Assembly (NCBI GenBank): GCA_937965785.1
Contig: CALCKT010000033.1
Span: 7,740-71,739 of the forward strand
Source: an uncultured Propionibacteriaceae bacterium
GTDB taxonomy: Bacteria; Actinomycetota; Actinomycetes; Propionibacteriales; Propionibacteriaceae
Direction of reading: 5' to 3'
Length of the DNA stretch: 64,000 bases
A model generated the notes under the pieces. It ran no database searches and was not told where the DNA came from. It worked only from the letters and a program-made list of their open reading frames with translations. A program made the position numbers and the translations under genes. Of the stretch, positions 24,695-32,751 are shown one piece after another; positions within the stretch are counted from its first letter, which is position 1, and each line of letters opens with the position of its first letter.

Positions 24695-26055
24695 GCCCGG
24701 AACTCATTGGCATGATGTTGATGGCGGTGCTCGGCGCCGTCGTGCTCTACACCTTCATCGGTTTCATTCCCGGCACCGACGAGACGAGCGTGCTCGCACC
24801 CATCACCCTGGCCGTCGTGCTGTCCGGGGCCCCGCCGGAAGTGGTACTCGCCTTCTTCGTCTCGGCGGTGGTGACGCTCAACCTGATGAACGGAATCCCC
24901 ACCGCGCTGGTCGGCCTACCGGGCGGGGTGATGTCGGCTCCGTTGATGGAGCACTCCGTCCTCCTGCGCAACAGGGGCCTGGCCTCCGAGACGATCCGGA
25001 AAATGGCGGTGGGTTCCGCCATCGGAACCGTGGTCTCCATTCCCCTCAGCTTCATCCTGGCGGGGCTGCTGACGCCCATAGCCGACCCGATCAAGGCCCA
25101 GACCCCGGTGATACTCGCGGCGGGAACGGTGCTCCTGGCGTTGCTCGGCAGCAACCGGATCCTCGCGCTGGTGGCGATCATTCCGCTGGCGCTGATGTTC
25201 CAGGCGCTGCCCACGCTCTACCGCTCGATCAACATCATCGGCGAGAAGGGCAACGTCAACATCTCCTTCTTCCTCGGGATCACGGTTGGGCCCATGCTCA
25301 TCACCCTGCTCGAGCTGCTAAACGCCAAACGTCGCGCGGCCCTGCCGCACGGGACCAGGACCAGAACGTCCCTCCTGCGCTCCGGATTCGAATCCCAGGC
25401 GCTGATGCCGGGCCACATGATCACCCGGTCCGAGGGCAGGTGGAGCGCCCTGATGGCAGCCGTCTCGACGCCGCTGTTCGTGCTCAGCCCAGTCGGCTTG
25501 ACCTTCCTGCTCGGCGAGGCGTCGGTGGCACGCCAGAAGAAGGACCCCGTGCGTCGCGCGCAACGCGCCGTGACCGTGATGAGCTCATTGACGCACTCGA
25601 CCTATCTCGCAGGCGTCATCATTCCGCTCGTGGCCCTGGGCATTCCCATCTCGGGTGTTTCCGCGGGACCTGCGGGCCCGCTGTTCAACGCGCCCCCCGT
25701 CTACGACCTGGGCAACAATCTGCACCACCGGTTGCAGCTGCCCGGTTTCATTGTCGCAGTCGCCGTGGGAGCGCTGATCTCGGTCGTGATCACCTACGTG
25801 ATCGCGGTTCGTTGGTCGTCGCAGATCACCTACTTCGTCATGCGACGTATCCCGCACGAGGCGGTACTGACACTGTTCGTGGTCTTCATCCTGCTGCTGG
25901 CCTACATCGACGCTGGCGTCCCGAACATGTTCGGGGTGCTGCTCGTCGGTGTGGTGTGCGGGGCGCTCAACCGGCTAGGGGTCTCCTACGGCGTACAGTT
26001 CATGACCCTCTACGCCTCCCCCGGCATCGTCACCGCCCTGGCCGCCATCACCTGA
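24691..26055 (+). CDS. TctA-family (tripartite tricarboxylate transporter) large permease
   Basis: 454 aa, about ten to twelve hydrophobic segments. TctA signatures are present: FIGFIPGTDETSVLAPITLAVVL near the N-terminus, LNLMNGIPTALVGLPGGVMSAPLMEH, and the second-half repeat LAGVIIPLVALGIPISGVSAGPAGPLF. TctA normally works with TctB and a periplasmic binding protein TctC. No TctC gene is seen here, and TctB is replaced by the small protein upstream. Substrate is unknown; a carboxylate is likely from the family. GTG 24691 overlaps the upstream stop. Confidence 0.78.
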   Translation: MSPELIGMMLMAVLGAVVLYTFIGFIPGTDETSVLAPITLAVVLSGAPPEVVLAFFVSAVVTLNLMNGIPTALVGLPGGVMSAPLMEHSVLLRNRGLASETIRKMAVGSAIGTVVSIPLSFILAGLLTPIADPIKAQTPVILAAGTVLLALLGSNRILALVAIIPLALMFQALPTLYRSINIIGEKGNVNISFFLGITVGPMLITLLELLNAKRRAALPHGTRTRTSLLRSGFESQALMPGHMITRSEGRWSALMAAVSTPLFVLSPVGLTFLLGEASVARQKKDPVRRAQRAVTVMSSLTHSTYLAGVIIPLVALGIPISGVSAGPAGPLFNAPPVYDLGNNLHHRLQLPGFIVAVAVGALISVVITYVIAVRWSSQITYFVMRRIPHEAVLTLFVVFILLLAYIDAGVPNMFGVLLVGVVCGALNRLGVSYGVQFMTLYASPGIVTALAAIT

Positions 26056-26295
26056 GCCGGCCACTCCCTTCCCAAAGCTGGTTGAGCCGGCCACTCTTCC
26101 CCAAAGCTGGTTGAGCCGGCCTGCTCGCTCTGCGAGCTGGTCGTGTTGAAACCGTGGTGACCTAGTTCGGGGACTGGTGGTTGGGTCTGCTCGTCGGGTG
26201 GGGGTTTCGACTCAGCCGTTCGCGTGAGCCTCACGTGCTGGCTCAACCAGCTTCGGAGGAGCGGAGGCTGGTCGTTTCGAAACCGTGGTGAGGGT
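26053..26295. repeat. Cluster of degenerate intergenic repeats (GGTTGAGCC type)
   Basis: AAAGCTGGTTGAGCCGGCC occurs at 26074-26092 and 26103-26121. With the partial copy at 26053 this forms a tandem array of 29-30-bp units. An inverted core (GGCTCAACCAGCTT) is at 26240-26253. A second repeat, ending GAAACCGTGGTGA, occurs at about 26148-26160 and again near 26279-26291. Related sequence is present at 5978, 31065 and 61424. Confidence 0.65.
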
Positions 26296-26325
26296 GGTCG
26301 GGTGCGGGGAGGTTTTGGCCGGGGG

Positions 26326-27414
26326 TCAACGCATCGAGCGGTGGGCGAGCTGTGCCAGATCGACGCCGAGCAGACGGGCCCGTTCGGCGGTTTCCCCCGT
26401 CACCAGCACATCCGTGTCGCGCAGCTGACCGACATCGGCCGCCCCCAGCAGGGTCATGAGGGTGCGCACGTGATCGGTCCACGTGCGCAGCTCGCGCCTC
26501 AACTCATCAGGCCCGTGCTTGACCAGGGTGCGCAGGAAATGGCCCGAGACACCGACGGCGCGCGCACCCAGCGCGAGCGAACGCACGACGTCCAGCGGAG
26601 TGCGCACCCCCCCGGACGCGAACACCGGCAGGCCCGTTGGTTCGTTCCCCCACAGCGCATCCAGCAGGCACAGTGCAGCCGACTGTCCCCAACCGGTCAG
26701 GTACGAGTAGTCCCGGCGGGAGCGCCGCTCGTTCTCGATGGCGATGAAATCCGTGCCGCCCGTGCCCGCCACGTCGACGGCCGCGACACCTGCCTGCTCC
26801 AGCATCGTCATCGTGCGGCGGGAAAGACCGAAACCCACCTCCTTGACCACGACGGGAACGGGCACCGCCGCGACGATGGTCGCCACCCGCTCGGGCCAGT
26901 CGCGAAAATCCCGGTCCCCCTCGGGCATGACCAGTTCCTGCGCCACGTTGATGTGGATCTGCAGGGCATTGGCCTCGATCATCTCGACGGCACGCACCGC
27001 CTCCCCGGGGGTGGCCGTCGGGCCGACGTTGGCCAGCACGAAGGCGTCCGGGGCTTCGCGGCGGATGATGCGGAAACCTTCCGCGCGCCCGGGATCCCTC
27101 AGAGCTATGTGCTGAGAGCCGCAGGCGATCGCCACACCCGCGTCCGCGGCGGCCCCGGCCAGGCCGGCGTTGATCTCCGCCGTGGACCGGGTGCCCCCGG
27201 TCATCGCATTGATGTAGAACGGGGCCTCCCAGCGTGCACCGAACACGGTCGTGCCCGGATCGGTCGAATCGACGGAGGTGCCGGGCAGGGCGTGGTGGAT
27301 GAAGGAGACGTCGTCGAAACCATTGGACCGGTCCCGGTCGTGCAGGCGCAGGGCCAGTGCCAGGTGTTCGTCCTTCCGGGATGCGTGTCCCGGGGTGCTG
27401 CTATCGGGGATCAT
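26326..27414 (-). CDS. fni: Type 2 isopentenyl-diphosphate delta-isomerase
   Basis: 362 aa, FMN- and NADPH-dependent isomerase of IPP and DMAPP. Clear motifs: SRKDEHLALAL at the N-terminus (substrate lysine/histidine region), PFYINAMTGGT (FMN), QIHINVAQELVMPEGDRDF, VVVKEVGFGLSRRTM, DVAGTGGTDF and FASGGVRTPLDVVRSLALGA. ATG 27414 overlaps the mvaK2 stop (ATGA). Last gene of the mevalonate operon. Confidence 0.93.
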   Translation of the reverse strand: MIPDSSTPGHASRKDEHLALALRLHDRDRSNGFDDVSFIHHALPGTSVDSTDPGTTVFGARWEAPFYINAMTGGTRSTAEINAGLAGAAADAGVAIACGSQHIALRDPGRAEGFRIIRREAPDAFVLANVGPTATPGEAVRAVEMIEANALQIHINVAQELVMPEGDRDFRDWPERVATIVAAVPVPVVVKEVGFGLSRRTMTMLEQAGVAAVDVAGTGGTDFIAIENERRSRRDYSYLTGWGQSAALCLLDALWGNEPTGLPVFASGGVRTPLDVVRSLALGARAVGVSGHFLRTLVKHGPDELRRELRTWTDHVRTLMTLLGAADVGQLRDTDVLVTGETAERARLLGVDLAQLAHRSMR

Positions 27415-28505
27415 GGGGTGACCTCGGGGTGGAAGTGGACCGACAGGTCGAGGGGGTGGATGCCCGCCTTCTCCCAGGCGGCGCACAAGGCGGTGGTGTC
27501 CGTTTCGGGCGGGCACAGCGCGATTCCGCAGTCCCCGCCCCCGGCGCCGGAGCTCTTGGCCGCCACCCCGTGCTCCCGGGCGATCTCCACGAGCCTTCGC
27601 AGCTGGGGGGTTTCGATGGTGATCCCGCTGGTGCGGCTGAGATCCGACAGGAGCCGCCGGTTCTCCTCGATCCGGTGACCGATCTCCGCGGTGTCATTCT
27701 CCCGGAGCGCCTGCACCAGGGATCCCAGGCAGTTTTCGCTGCTGGACAGGAAGGCCGTGTAGGCGGCGTCATCGGTTCTGTGCGCGCCCGCCTGGACGCC
27801 GGCGACCAACCGCGGGGTGGAGGCAGGGGCGCCGGTCCATCCCACGCGGAGACTCAGGCCGGGGGCGGGCAGGCGGCGGATCTCCAGCAGCGGCCAGTCC
27901 ATCCCCACGAGCCTGCTCATGCCGTTCTCCGTGTTCGTGCTCGCACGTTTCCGGCGCAGCCACGCGCGGTCGGGGGAGGTGTAGCCAACCCAGCCGGTGA
28001 AGGCACTGGCGGCGATGTCGCCCCCGGAACCGATGGGCTGCACGGAGTCGCTGGCCAGCAGCGCCAGCTTGTAGACGGCCAGGTCGTCCAGCGGCAAGCC
28101 GTAGAAACCCGCCACCGCCCGCACCGTGGCCACGGTCACCGCCGAGGAGGATCCCAGACCGAGTTTGCGGCCACCACCGTCGTCCAGCTCGCTGGAGACA
28201 TCCAGGTCGAAAAACCTCAACGCGCCGCCCGCCTCGCGCACCATCTGCTCGACGACGCGGATCGCCGAGACCACGTAGTCGTCGAACTGCTCCTCGACCT
28301 CCAACACGTCGTCCTCGAGGCGCCGGTACCACGTCATGGAACGTTTCGCATACAGGTCGGAGGTGATACGGCCGGCGTGTTCGGCGGCCGCGACCCGGAC
28401 GGTGATGAAGCGGTTGACCGCGACCAACACCGCCCGGTGACCCGGTTCGACCACGGCGTATTCACCCGCGATGTAGAGCTTCCCGGGGGCGCTGACCGAG
28501 ATCAC
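27411..28505 (-). CDS. mvaK2: Phosphomevalonate kinase
   Basis: 364 aa from GTG 28505. GHMP kinase that phosphorylates mevalonate-5-phosphate. ISVSAPGKLYIAGEYAVVEPGHRAVLVAV at the N-terminus and KLGLGSSSAVTVATVRAV (ATP loop) are typical, and the C-terminal SGAGGGDCGIAL is the third GHMP motif. Overlaps mvaD upstream and fni downstream by 4 bases each. Confidence 0.88.
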   Translation of the reverse strand: MISVSAPGKLYIAGEYAVVEPGHRAVLVAVNRFITVRVAAAEHAGRITSDLYAKRSMTWYRRLEDDVLEVEEQFDDYVVSAIRVVEQMVREAGGALRFFDLDVSSELDDGGGRKLGLGSSSAVTVATVRAVAGFYGLPLDDLAVYKLALLASDSVQPIGSGGDIAASAFTGWVGYTSPDRAWLRRKRASTNTENGMSRLVGMDWPLLEIRRLPAPGLSLRVGWTGAPASTPRLVAGVQAGAHRTDDAAYTAFLSSSENCLGSLVQALRENDTAEIGHRIEENRRLLSDLSRTSGITIETPQLRRLVEIAREHGVAAKSSGAGGGDCGIALCPPETDTTALCAAWEKAGIHPLDLSVHFHPEVTP

Positions 28506-29485
28506 GGGGTGACCTTCTCCACGCGCACGCCGCCTCCCGGGCGCCTGACCGTCACCGTGGCACCGGCGACCCGGTCCCGGAGAACGGCTGCGACCCGATC
28601 AGCCTCCTCCCCGGCGGTGAGAACCTTCACGTTCGGGCCCGCGTCGATGGTGGCCCACACGGGGAACCCCTCGTCACGCATGATGCGGACCGTGTGCAAC
28701 ACGTCGAGCGTTTCCGGCAGCCAGTACACGACGGAGGGGCGTGATGCGATCATCGCGGCGTGCATCCCCAAGGCGTTGCCCTCGACGATCTCACCCAGGC
28801 GCGGCAGGTCGCGGGCGCGCACCGCGGCCAGCGCCCCTTGCAGGTCGTCGCGGCTGGCCTCGACCCAGGCCGGGTAGAGCGGTGAGGTGTGCATGGTGTG
28901 GCGCATGGCCTGCGTGCTGCTGATGGTCTTGCGTCCCGCCGAGACAACGACGACGACCATGGCCAGGTCCAGGTCGCAGCCCACGGGTTCGGCGTAGGAG
29001 GTTTCGTCGTCGACACCGGCGTTCCACAGCACCAGACCGCCGAAGATCGAGCGGGTGGCCGACCCGGAGCCGCGCCGGGCGAGCCGGGACAGTGCACGCT
29101 CGTCCAGGTGCATGCCCGCCGCGCGCGTGGCGGCCGCGGCGAGTGCGGCGAAACCCGCCGCTGAACTCGCCAGACCGGCCGCGAGCGGCACGGTGGAGGA
29201 GGATGTGACGCTCGCCGGGATCGTCATGCCCGTCCGGGAGCGCACGAGGTCGAGGAACCGGACGACCCGTTCCCGGGCCGTCCCGCCGGGGGTGGTGCCG
29301 TTGATGGTGACCGCGTCCTCGCCCGCGGCACCGCCGTCGAAGGAGACCGTGGTGGTGGTCCGGGTTCCGCTGAGGGTGAGTGACAGGCTCGACGTGGCGG
29401 GGATCGCCAGCGATTCGTCCGCCTTGCCCCAGTACTTGATCAGAGCGATGTTGGTGTTCGCGCTGGCCGTCGCGGTGATCGTCAC
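28502..29485 (-). CDS. mvaD: Diphosphomevalonate decarboxylase
   Basis: 327 aa from GTG 29485; the upstream extension in this frame is the mvaK1 3' end read out of phase. Converts mevalonate diphosphate to isopentenyl diphosphate. Signature segments: NTNIALIKYWGKADE, PLAAGLASSAAGFAALAAAA, RRGSGSATRSIFGGLVLW and the catalytic-region Asp in TIDAGPNVKVLT. The GTGA start overlaps the stop of mvaK1. Confidence 0.93.
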   Translation of the reverse strand: MTITATASANTNIALIKYWGKADESLAIPATSSLSLTLSGTRTTTTVSFDGGAAGEDAVTINGTTPGGTARERVVRFLDLVRSRTGMTIPASVTSSSTVPLAAGLASSAAGFAALAAAATRAAGMHLDERALSRLARRGSGSATRSIFGGLVLWNAGVDDETSYAEPVGCDLDLAMVVVVVSAGRKTISSTQAMRHTMHTSPLYPAWVEASRDDLQGALAAVRARDLPRLGEIVEGNALGMHAAMIASRPSVVYWLPETLDVLHTVRIMRDEGFPVWATIDAGPNVKVLTAGEEADRVAAVLRDRVAGATVTVRRPGGGVRVEKVTP

Positions 29486-30444
29486 TCTTCCACCTCGCTG
29501 ACGGGCATCCTGTGAACCCACGTCGCGGGCGCACCCGAGCGTTCCAGGGCGGAGCGGACGCGATCCGCAGCCTGCGCGCTGTCCGCCAGGGCGATCACGC
29601 ACCCGCCGAGACCCCCACCGGTGAGCTTGGCGCCCAGTGCCCCGGCCCGGCGGGCGGAGGCCGTGAGTTCGTCCAGGACCGGCAGGCTCAGGTCGAGTTC
29701 CGCCAGCACCGTGTGCGCCCGGTCCATGGCCGCCCCGAGGGCAGGCGCATCACCCTCACCCAGTGCGGTCACAGCCGTCTGCGTGAGCGCGCCGAGTTCG
29801 TCGATGAGAGGGCCGATGGTTCCGGTGTTCTCCTCGTAGCGCAGGCGCAGGCCGCCGACGGCCTGACGGGTGCTGCCGTGGACCCCCGAGTCCGCGATGA
29901 CCAGATGGGCCTGTTCGATGCGCTGGTCGAGGGGACGCATCCGGCCGGCCTGGAACCGTATGGGGTGGGGGGAACTGGTCGCCGCCGCATCCAGCCCGGA
30001 CGGTTTCCCGTGCGCGACCTGCTCGGCGAGCTGCGTCAGTGCGAACAACTCGTCGGTGGAGGCGTCGCATTGGCAGGCGTCCAGGACGGCGCGGATGATC
30101 GCTCCCGCCGCGGCCGCGGAGGAACCCAGCCCGCGCTCGTGGGGGAAGTCGCTGTGGGTGGTGATCTCGAAGGACTGCTCCTGACAGCCGGAGAATTCCC
30201 GGGCCGCATCGAAGGCCTTCACGATGCAGGCGAACCGGGGGGCGGTCTGCTCCATTGGGCCTCGGTGGTCGAGGCAGTTCAGCTGTGAGGGGCCGGGGCC
30301 GGGGGTGGCCGTCGCCCGCATCTGCAGGTCGTGCAGCGGCACGGCCACGGCGGGATGCCCGTACACGACGGAGTGGTCGCCCAGGAGAATGGCCTTCGCC
30401 CAGGTGCGACCGCGTCCCTCACGGGTGGGGGAGTGCCTTTCCAA
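29482..30444 (-). CDS. mvaK1: Mevalonate kinase (TTG start)
   Basis: 320 aa. First step of the lower mevalonate pathway. TWAKAILLGDHSVVYGHPAVAVPL, HERGLGSSAAAAGAIIRAV and GAKLTGGGLGGCVIAL are the three GHMP kinase motifs. No ATG or GTG fits: the TTG at 30444 is the only start that gives a normal length, and it is preceded by AAGGA with 6-nt spacing. Reading further upstream adds about 90 residues without family similarity. First gene of the mvaK1-mvaD-mvaK2-fni operon. HMG-CoA synthase and reductase are not in the window. Confidence 0.88.
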   Translation of the reverse strand: MERHSPTREGRGRTWAKAILLGDHSVVYGHPAVAVPLHDLQMRATATPGPGPSQLNCLDHRGPMEQTAPRFACIVKAFDAAREFSGCQEQSFEITTHSDFPHERGLGSSAAAAGAIIRAVLDACQCDASTDELFALTQLAEQVAHGKPSGLDAAATSSPHPIRFQAGRMRPLDQRIEQAHLVIADSGVHGSTRQAVGGLRLRYEENTGTIGPLIDELGALTQTAVTALGEGDAPALGAAMDRAHTVLAELDLSLPVLDELTASARRAGALGAKLTGGGLGGCVIALADSAQAADRVRSALERSGAPATWVHRMPVSEVEE

Positions 30445-30570
30445 TTTCTTTCCTTGCCTGTGGCCCGGGAGCGCAGGAAACGGACCGGACCGGGATGCCC
30501 GGTGCGTCGTTCCGCGCTGCTGACGGCCCTCGAATTTCTCGAGATCGGAGGTGGGCGGAAACGGAAAAAC

Positions 30571-30598
30571 AGTATCGGCCCCGTCCGTCCGGTTGCAA
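30571..30598 (-). promoter_or_regulatory. Candidate promoter of the mevalonate operon
   Basis: On the minus strand: TTGCAA (30598-30593), 16 nt, GATACT (30576-30571), about 125 bases before the TTG start. The rest of the 328-bp gap (30445-30772) holds no recognised gene. Confidence 0.4.
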
Positions 30599-30772
30599 GC
30601 CCCGCTCCGGCAGGAAGAACGGTGGGGGACAGGCGCGTCTCGCAGGTGAGCATCACCCCGGCACGGCAGGCGCGTGTGCTGCTCCTCGACGAGCCCACCA
30701 CATTCCCGGACCAGGTTCACCAGATGGATTCCCGGGCCGCCGGGACACCGTGTGCCGGAGGTCCGGAGCCGT

Positions 30773-30925
30773 TCAGACGCGTTCAGTACTGACCGCCACC
30801 ACTTCGGATCGCTGGGCTGCTTCCGTGGCGGCAGGTGAGGCCGAGGCGAGGCCGGCGGTTCCCAGGAACAAGGTCGTCAGGGCCGCCGCAGCCCACATCT
30901 TCGTGTTGCGGATGAAGGTCGTCAT
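30773..30925 (-). CDS. Small secreted peptide
   Basis: 50 aa from ATG 30925, with AGGGGAAC upstream. A clear signal peptide (basic TTFIRNTK, hydrophobic core AAAALTTLFLGTAGL, cut near ASA-SPA) leaves only about 20 residues of mature peptide (roughly SPAATEAAQRSEVVAVSTERV). Not recognised. A short exported peptide could be a signal or a surface peptide, but nothing nearby tells which. The frame is open upstream to 31054, but that sequence is not coding-like. Confidence 0.55.
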   Translation of the reverse strand: MTTFIRNTKMWAAAALTTLFLGTAGLASASPAATEAAQRSEVVAVSTERV

Positions 30926-31064
30926 TGTCTGTTCCCCTTTGCGCGGGTGGTTGCTGATTTCATTCAACGGCTCCCGGCTGTGGGGTTTCTGTGTGCCCGC
31001 TGAGTCTGTGGAGTGAGTTGAGGCGGGGATGAACCAACCACCATGACGGTTCATGATTCGATCA

Positions 31065-31125
31065 GGGTGGTTTCGACACGGCCGGTTCGCTGGAGCGCGC
31101 TGGCCGTTTCAACCAGCTTCGGGAA
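31065..31125. repeat. Dispersed intergenic repeat, GTTTCGACA/CAACCAGCTTCGG type
   Basis: GGTGGTTTCGACACGGCC at 31066 and GGCCGTTTCAACCAGCTTCGG at about 31102 face each other, giving an imperfect long inverted repeat. It shares its ends with the cluster at 26053-26295. Confidence 0.55.
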
Positions 31126-31223
31126 GACACGGCCTCTGATACATGGTGCGGGATCCGGCGTGGAATCCGAGGGAACGGGGTGGATGCAACGAACGCCCGG
31201 TCGCATCTGACCAGGCGTTTCAC

Positions 31224-31299
31224 TGGCGACCCCGGTTGGATTCGAACCAACGACACCCGCTTTAGGAGAGCGGTGCTCTATCCCCTGAGCTACGGGGCC
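31224..31299 (-). tRNA. tRNA-Arg (anticodon CCU)
   Basis: 76 nt with an encoded CCA end. The acceptor stem GGCCCCG/CGGGGUC pairs fully (one G-U). The D-arm GCUC/GAGC, anticodon arm CCGCU-CUCCUAA-AGCGG and T-arm GUUGG-UUCGAAU-CCAAC are regular. The loop gives anticodon CCU, reading AGG. Stands alone. Confidence 0.95.
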
Positions 31300-31325
31300 A
31301 ACTGTGGCAGCTTATCCCATCCGGT

Positions 31326-31361
31326 GGCGGTCCGCGCGAGGCAGGAGCCGCGCGGACCGCC
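31326..31361 (-). terminator. Hairpin terminator after the NarK-type genes
   Basis: A perfect 13-bp stem (31326-31338 with 31349-31361) with a 10-nt loop, 12 bases past the stop of the distal transporter gene. Confidence 0.65.
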
Positions 31362-31373
31362 AATCGGTGGTGA

Positions 31374-32732
31374 TCAGCTGGGTTTCGGGGCGCCCTTGCG
31401 CGCGTAGCGCTGCCAGGTGATGATCACCCCGCCGAGGGCGAAGACCACGCCGACCCAGTAGAACGCGATGGCCCCCAGCAGGCTCACTCCGACGCCGAAC
31501 AGGAAAGGCCCGAAGGCGGCGATGGCGGCCGTCCAGCCGATCACACCGCCCGCCTGCCGCGGCTCGAAGATCATCGGCATCTGCTTGAACGTCGAGGCGT
31601 TGCCGATCCCGGAGAACAGGAAGATCGCGAGCATGCCCCACAGGTAGAGGTTGAAGCTGCCGTCGAGGGCCGCCACCGAGCTCTTGTCAGGGGTCAGGCC
31701 GAGAATGGTGACCGGAATGGAGATCAACAGCCCGATCCCGGAGATCAGGGTCCAGATCGCGCCACCCATCTTGTCGGTCAGTGGTGAGAATGCCACCCGC
31801 GCCCCGGCGCCGACCAGCGGGCCCAGGAAGGCGTAGACCGCCGGGTCCTTGAGCACGTAACCCTGGGCGACGAGGTCATCCAGGCCCGCCCCCGAACCGT
31901 AAAGGTTGGTCATGAGCAGGCCGAACAGCGCCGACAGGCCCGAGAACGTGCCGAAGGTCATGATGTAGAGGTAGGTCATCCACCAGGTGTCGGGGTTGCT
32001 GAAGATGTCGAACTGCTGCCTGATGTTGGCCTTGATCGGCACGGACTTGAGCGTCAGCCAGGCCCACACCGCGATGGCCACCAGCAACGGCACCCACACG
32101 AAGGCCGCGTTCTGGTACCAGACGTCACCCTTCGGGCCGTGCTGGGCGGCGCCCAGCCAGGACACCATGGAGAAGCCGATCAGCCACGGGGTGAGCAGCT
32201 GCACCAGCGAGACACCGAAATTGCCGATGCCCGCCTGGAGGCCGAGCGCGGTTCCCTGGAGACGTTTCGGGAAGAAATAGGAGGTCGACGGCATGAAACC
32301 GGAGAACGCGCCGCCGCCGATGCCCGCCAGGAAGGCGAGGGCCATGAACAGCCAGTAGGGGGTGTCCGGGTTCTGGACGGCGAACCCCCAGCCGATCAGC
32401 GGCAGGATCATCAGCACCGACGTGATGGTCACCAGTTTCCGGGTGCCCAGGATCGGTGGCAGGACCATCCACACCAGACGCAGGATGCCGGCGGACAGAC
32501 CCACCATGGAGGTCATCCAGTACAGCTCGTCCTTGCTGAAGGTGAAGCCGATGGATGTGAGCTTCGGGATTATCGCGCTCGGCAGGAACCAGGACACGAA
32601 CGCCATGGTCAGCGAGAACGTCGTGATGGTCAGGGTGGTCCAGGCGATCTTCGGGTCCCACTTCGATTCGTCCTGGGGATCCCAGTCCTTGAGCCATTCC
32701 TTGGAGCGGGGTTTCTCTGCTGGCGTGCTCAT
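31374..32732 (-). CDS. narK: NarK-family nitrate/nitrite transporter (second of two)
   Basis: 452 aa, twelve membrane segments. The start WDPQDESKWDPKIAWTTLTITTFSLTMAF and the segments LTSIGFTFSKDELYWM and GIGGGAFSGFMPSTSYFFPKRLQGTALGLQAGIGNFGVSL are those of the nitrate/nitrite porter family; the Gly-rich signature GxxxxGFMPSxS is visible. By its similarity to NarK2/NarU-type members it may exchange nitrate for nitrite. It follows the first transporter by 19 bases with AAGGAG upstream of ATG 32732. Confidence 0.88.
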   Translation of the reverse strand: MSTPAEKPRSKEWLKDWDPQDESKWDPKIAWTTLTITTFSLTMAFVSWFLPSAIIPKLTSIGFTFSKDELYWMTSMVGLSAGILRLVWMVLPPILGTRKLVTITSVLMILPLIGWGFAVQNPDTPYWLFMALAFLAGIGGGAFSGFMPSTSYFFPKRLQGTALGLQAGIGNFGVSLVQLLTPWLIGFSMVSWLGAAQHGPKGDVWYQNAAFVWVPLLVAIAVWAWLTLKSVPIKANIRQQFDIFSNPDTWWMTYLYIMTFGTFSGLSALFGLLMTNLYGSGAGLDDLVAQGYVLKDPAVYAFLGPLVGAGARVAFSPLTDKMGGAIWTLISGIGLLISIPVTILGLTPDKSSVAALDGSFNLYLWGMLAIFLFSGIGNASTFKQMPMIFEPRQAGGVIGWTAAIAAFGPFLFGVGVSLLGAIAFYWVGVVFALGGVIITWQRYARKGAPKPS

Positions 32733-32751
32733 TGGTTTTCTTTCTCCTTAC

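Noticed and set aside
30445..30720. N-terminal extension of mevalonate kinase
   Set aside because: About 90 residues without family similarity; TTG 30444 has the Shine-Dalgarno and gives normal length.
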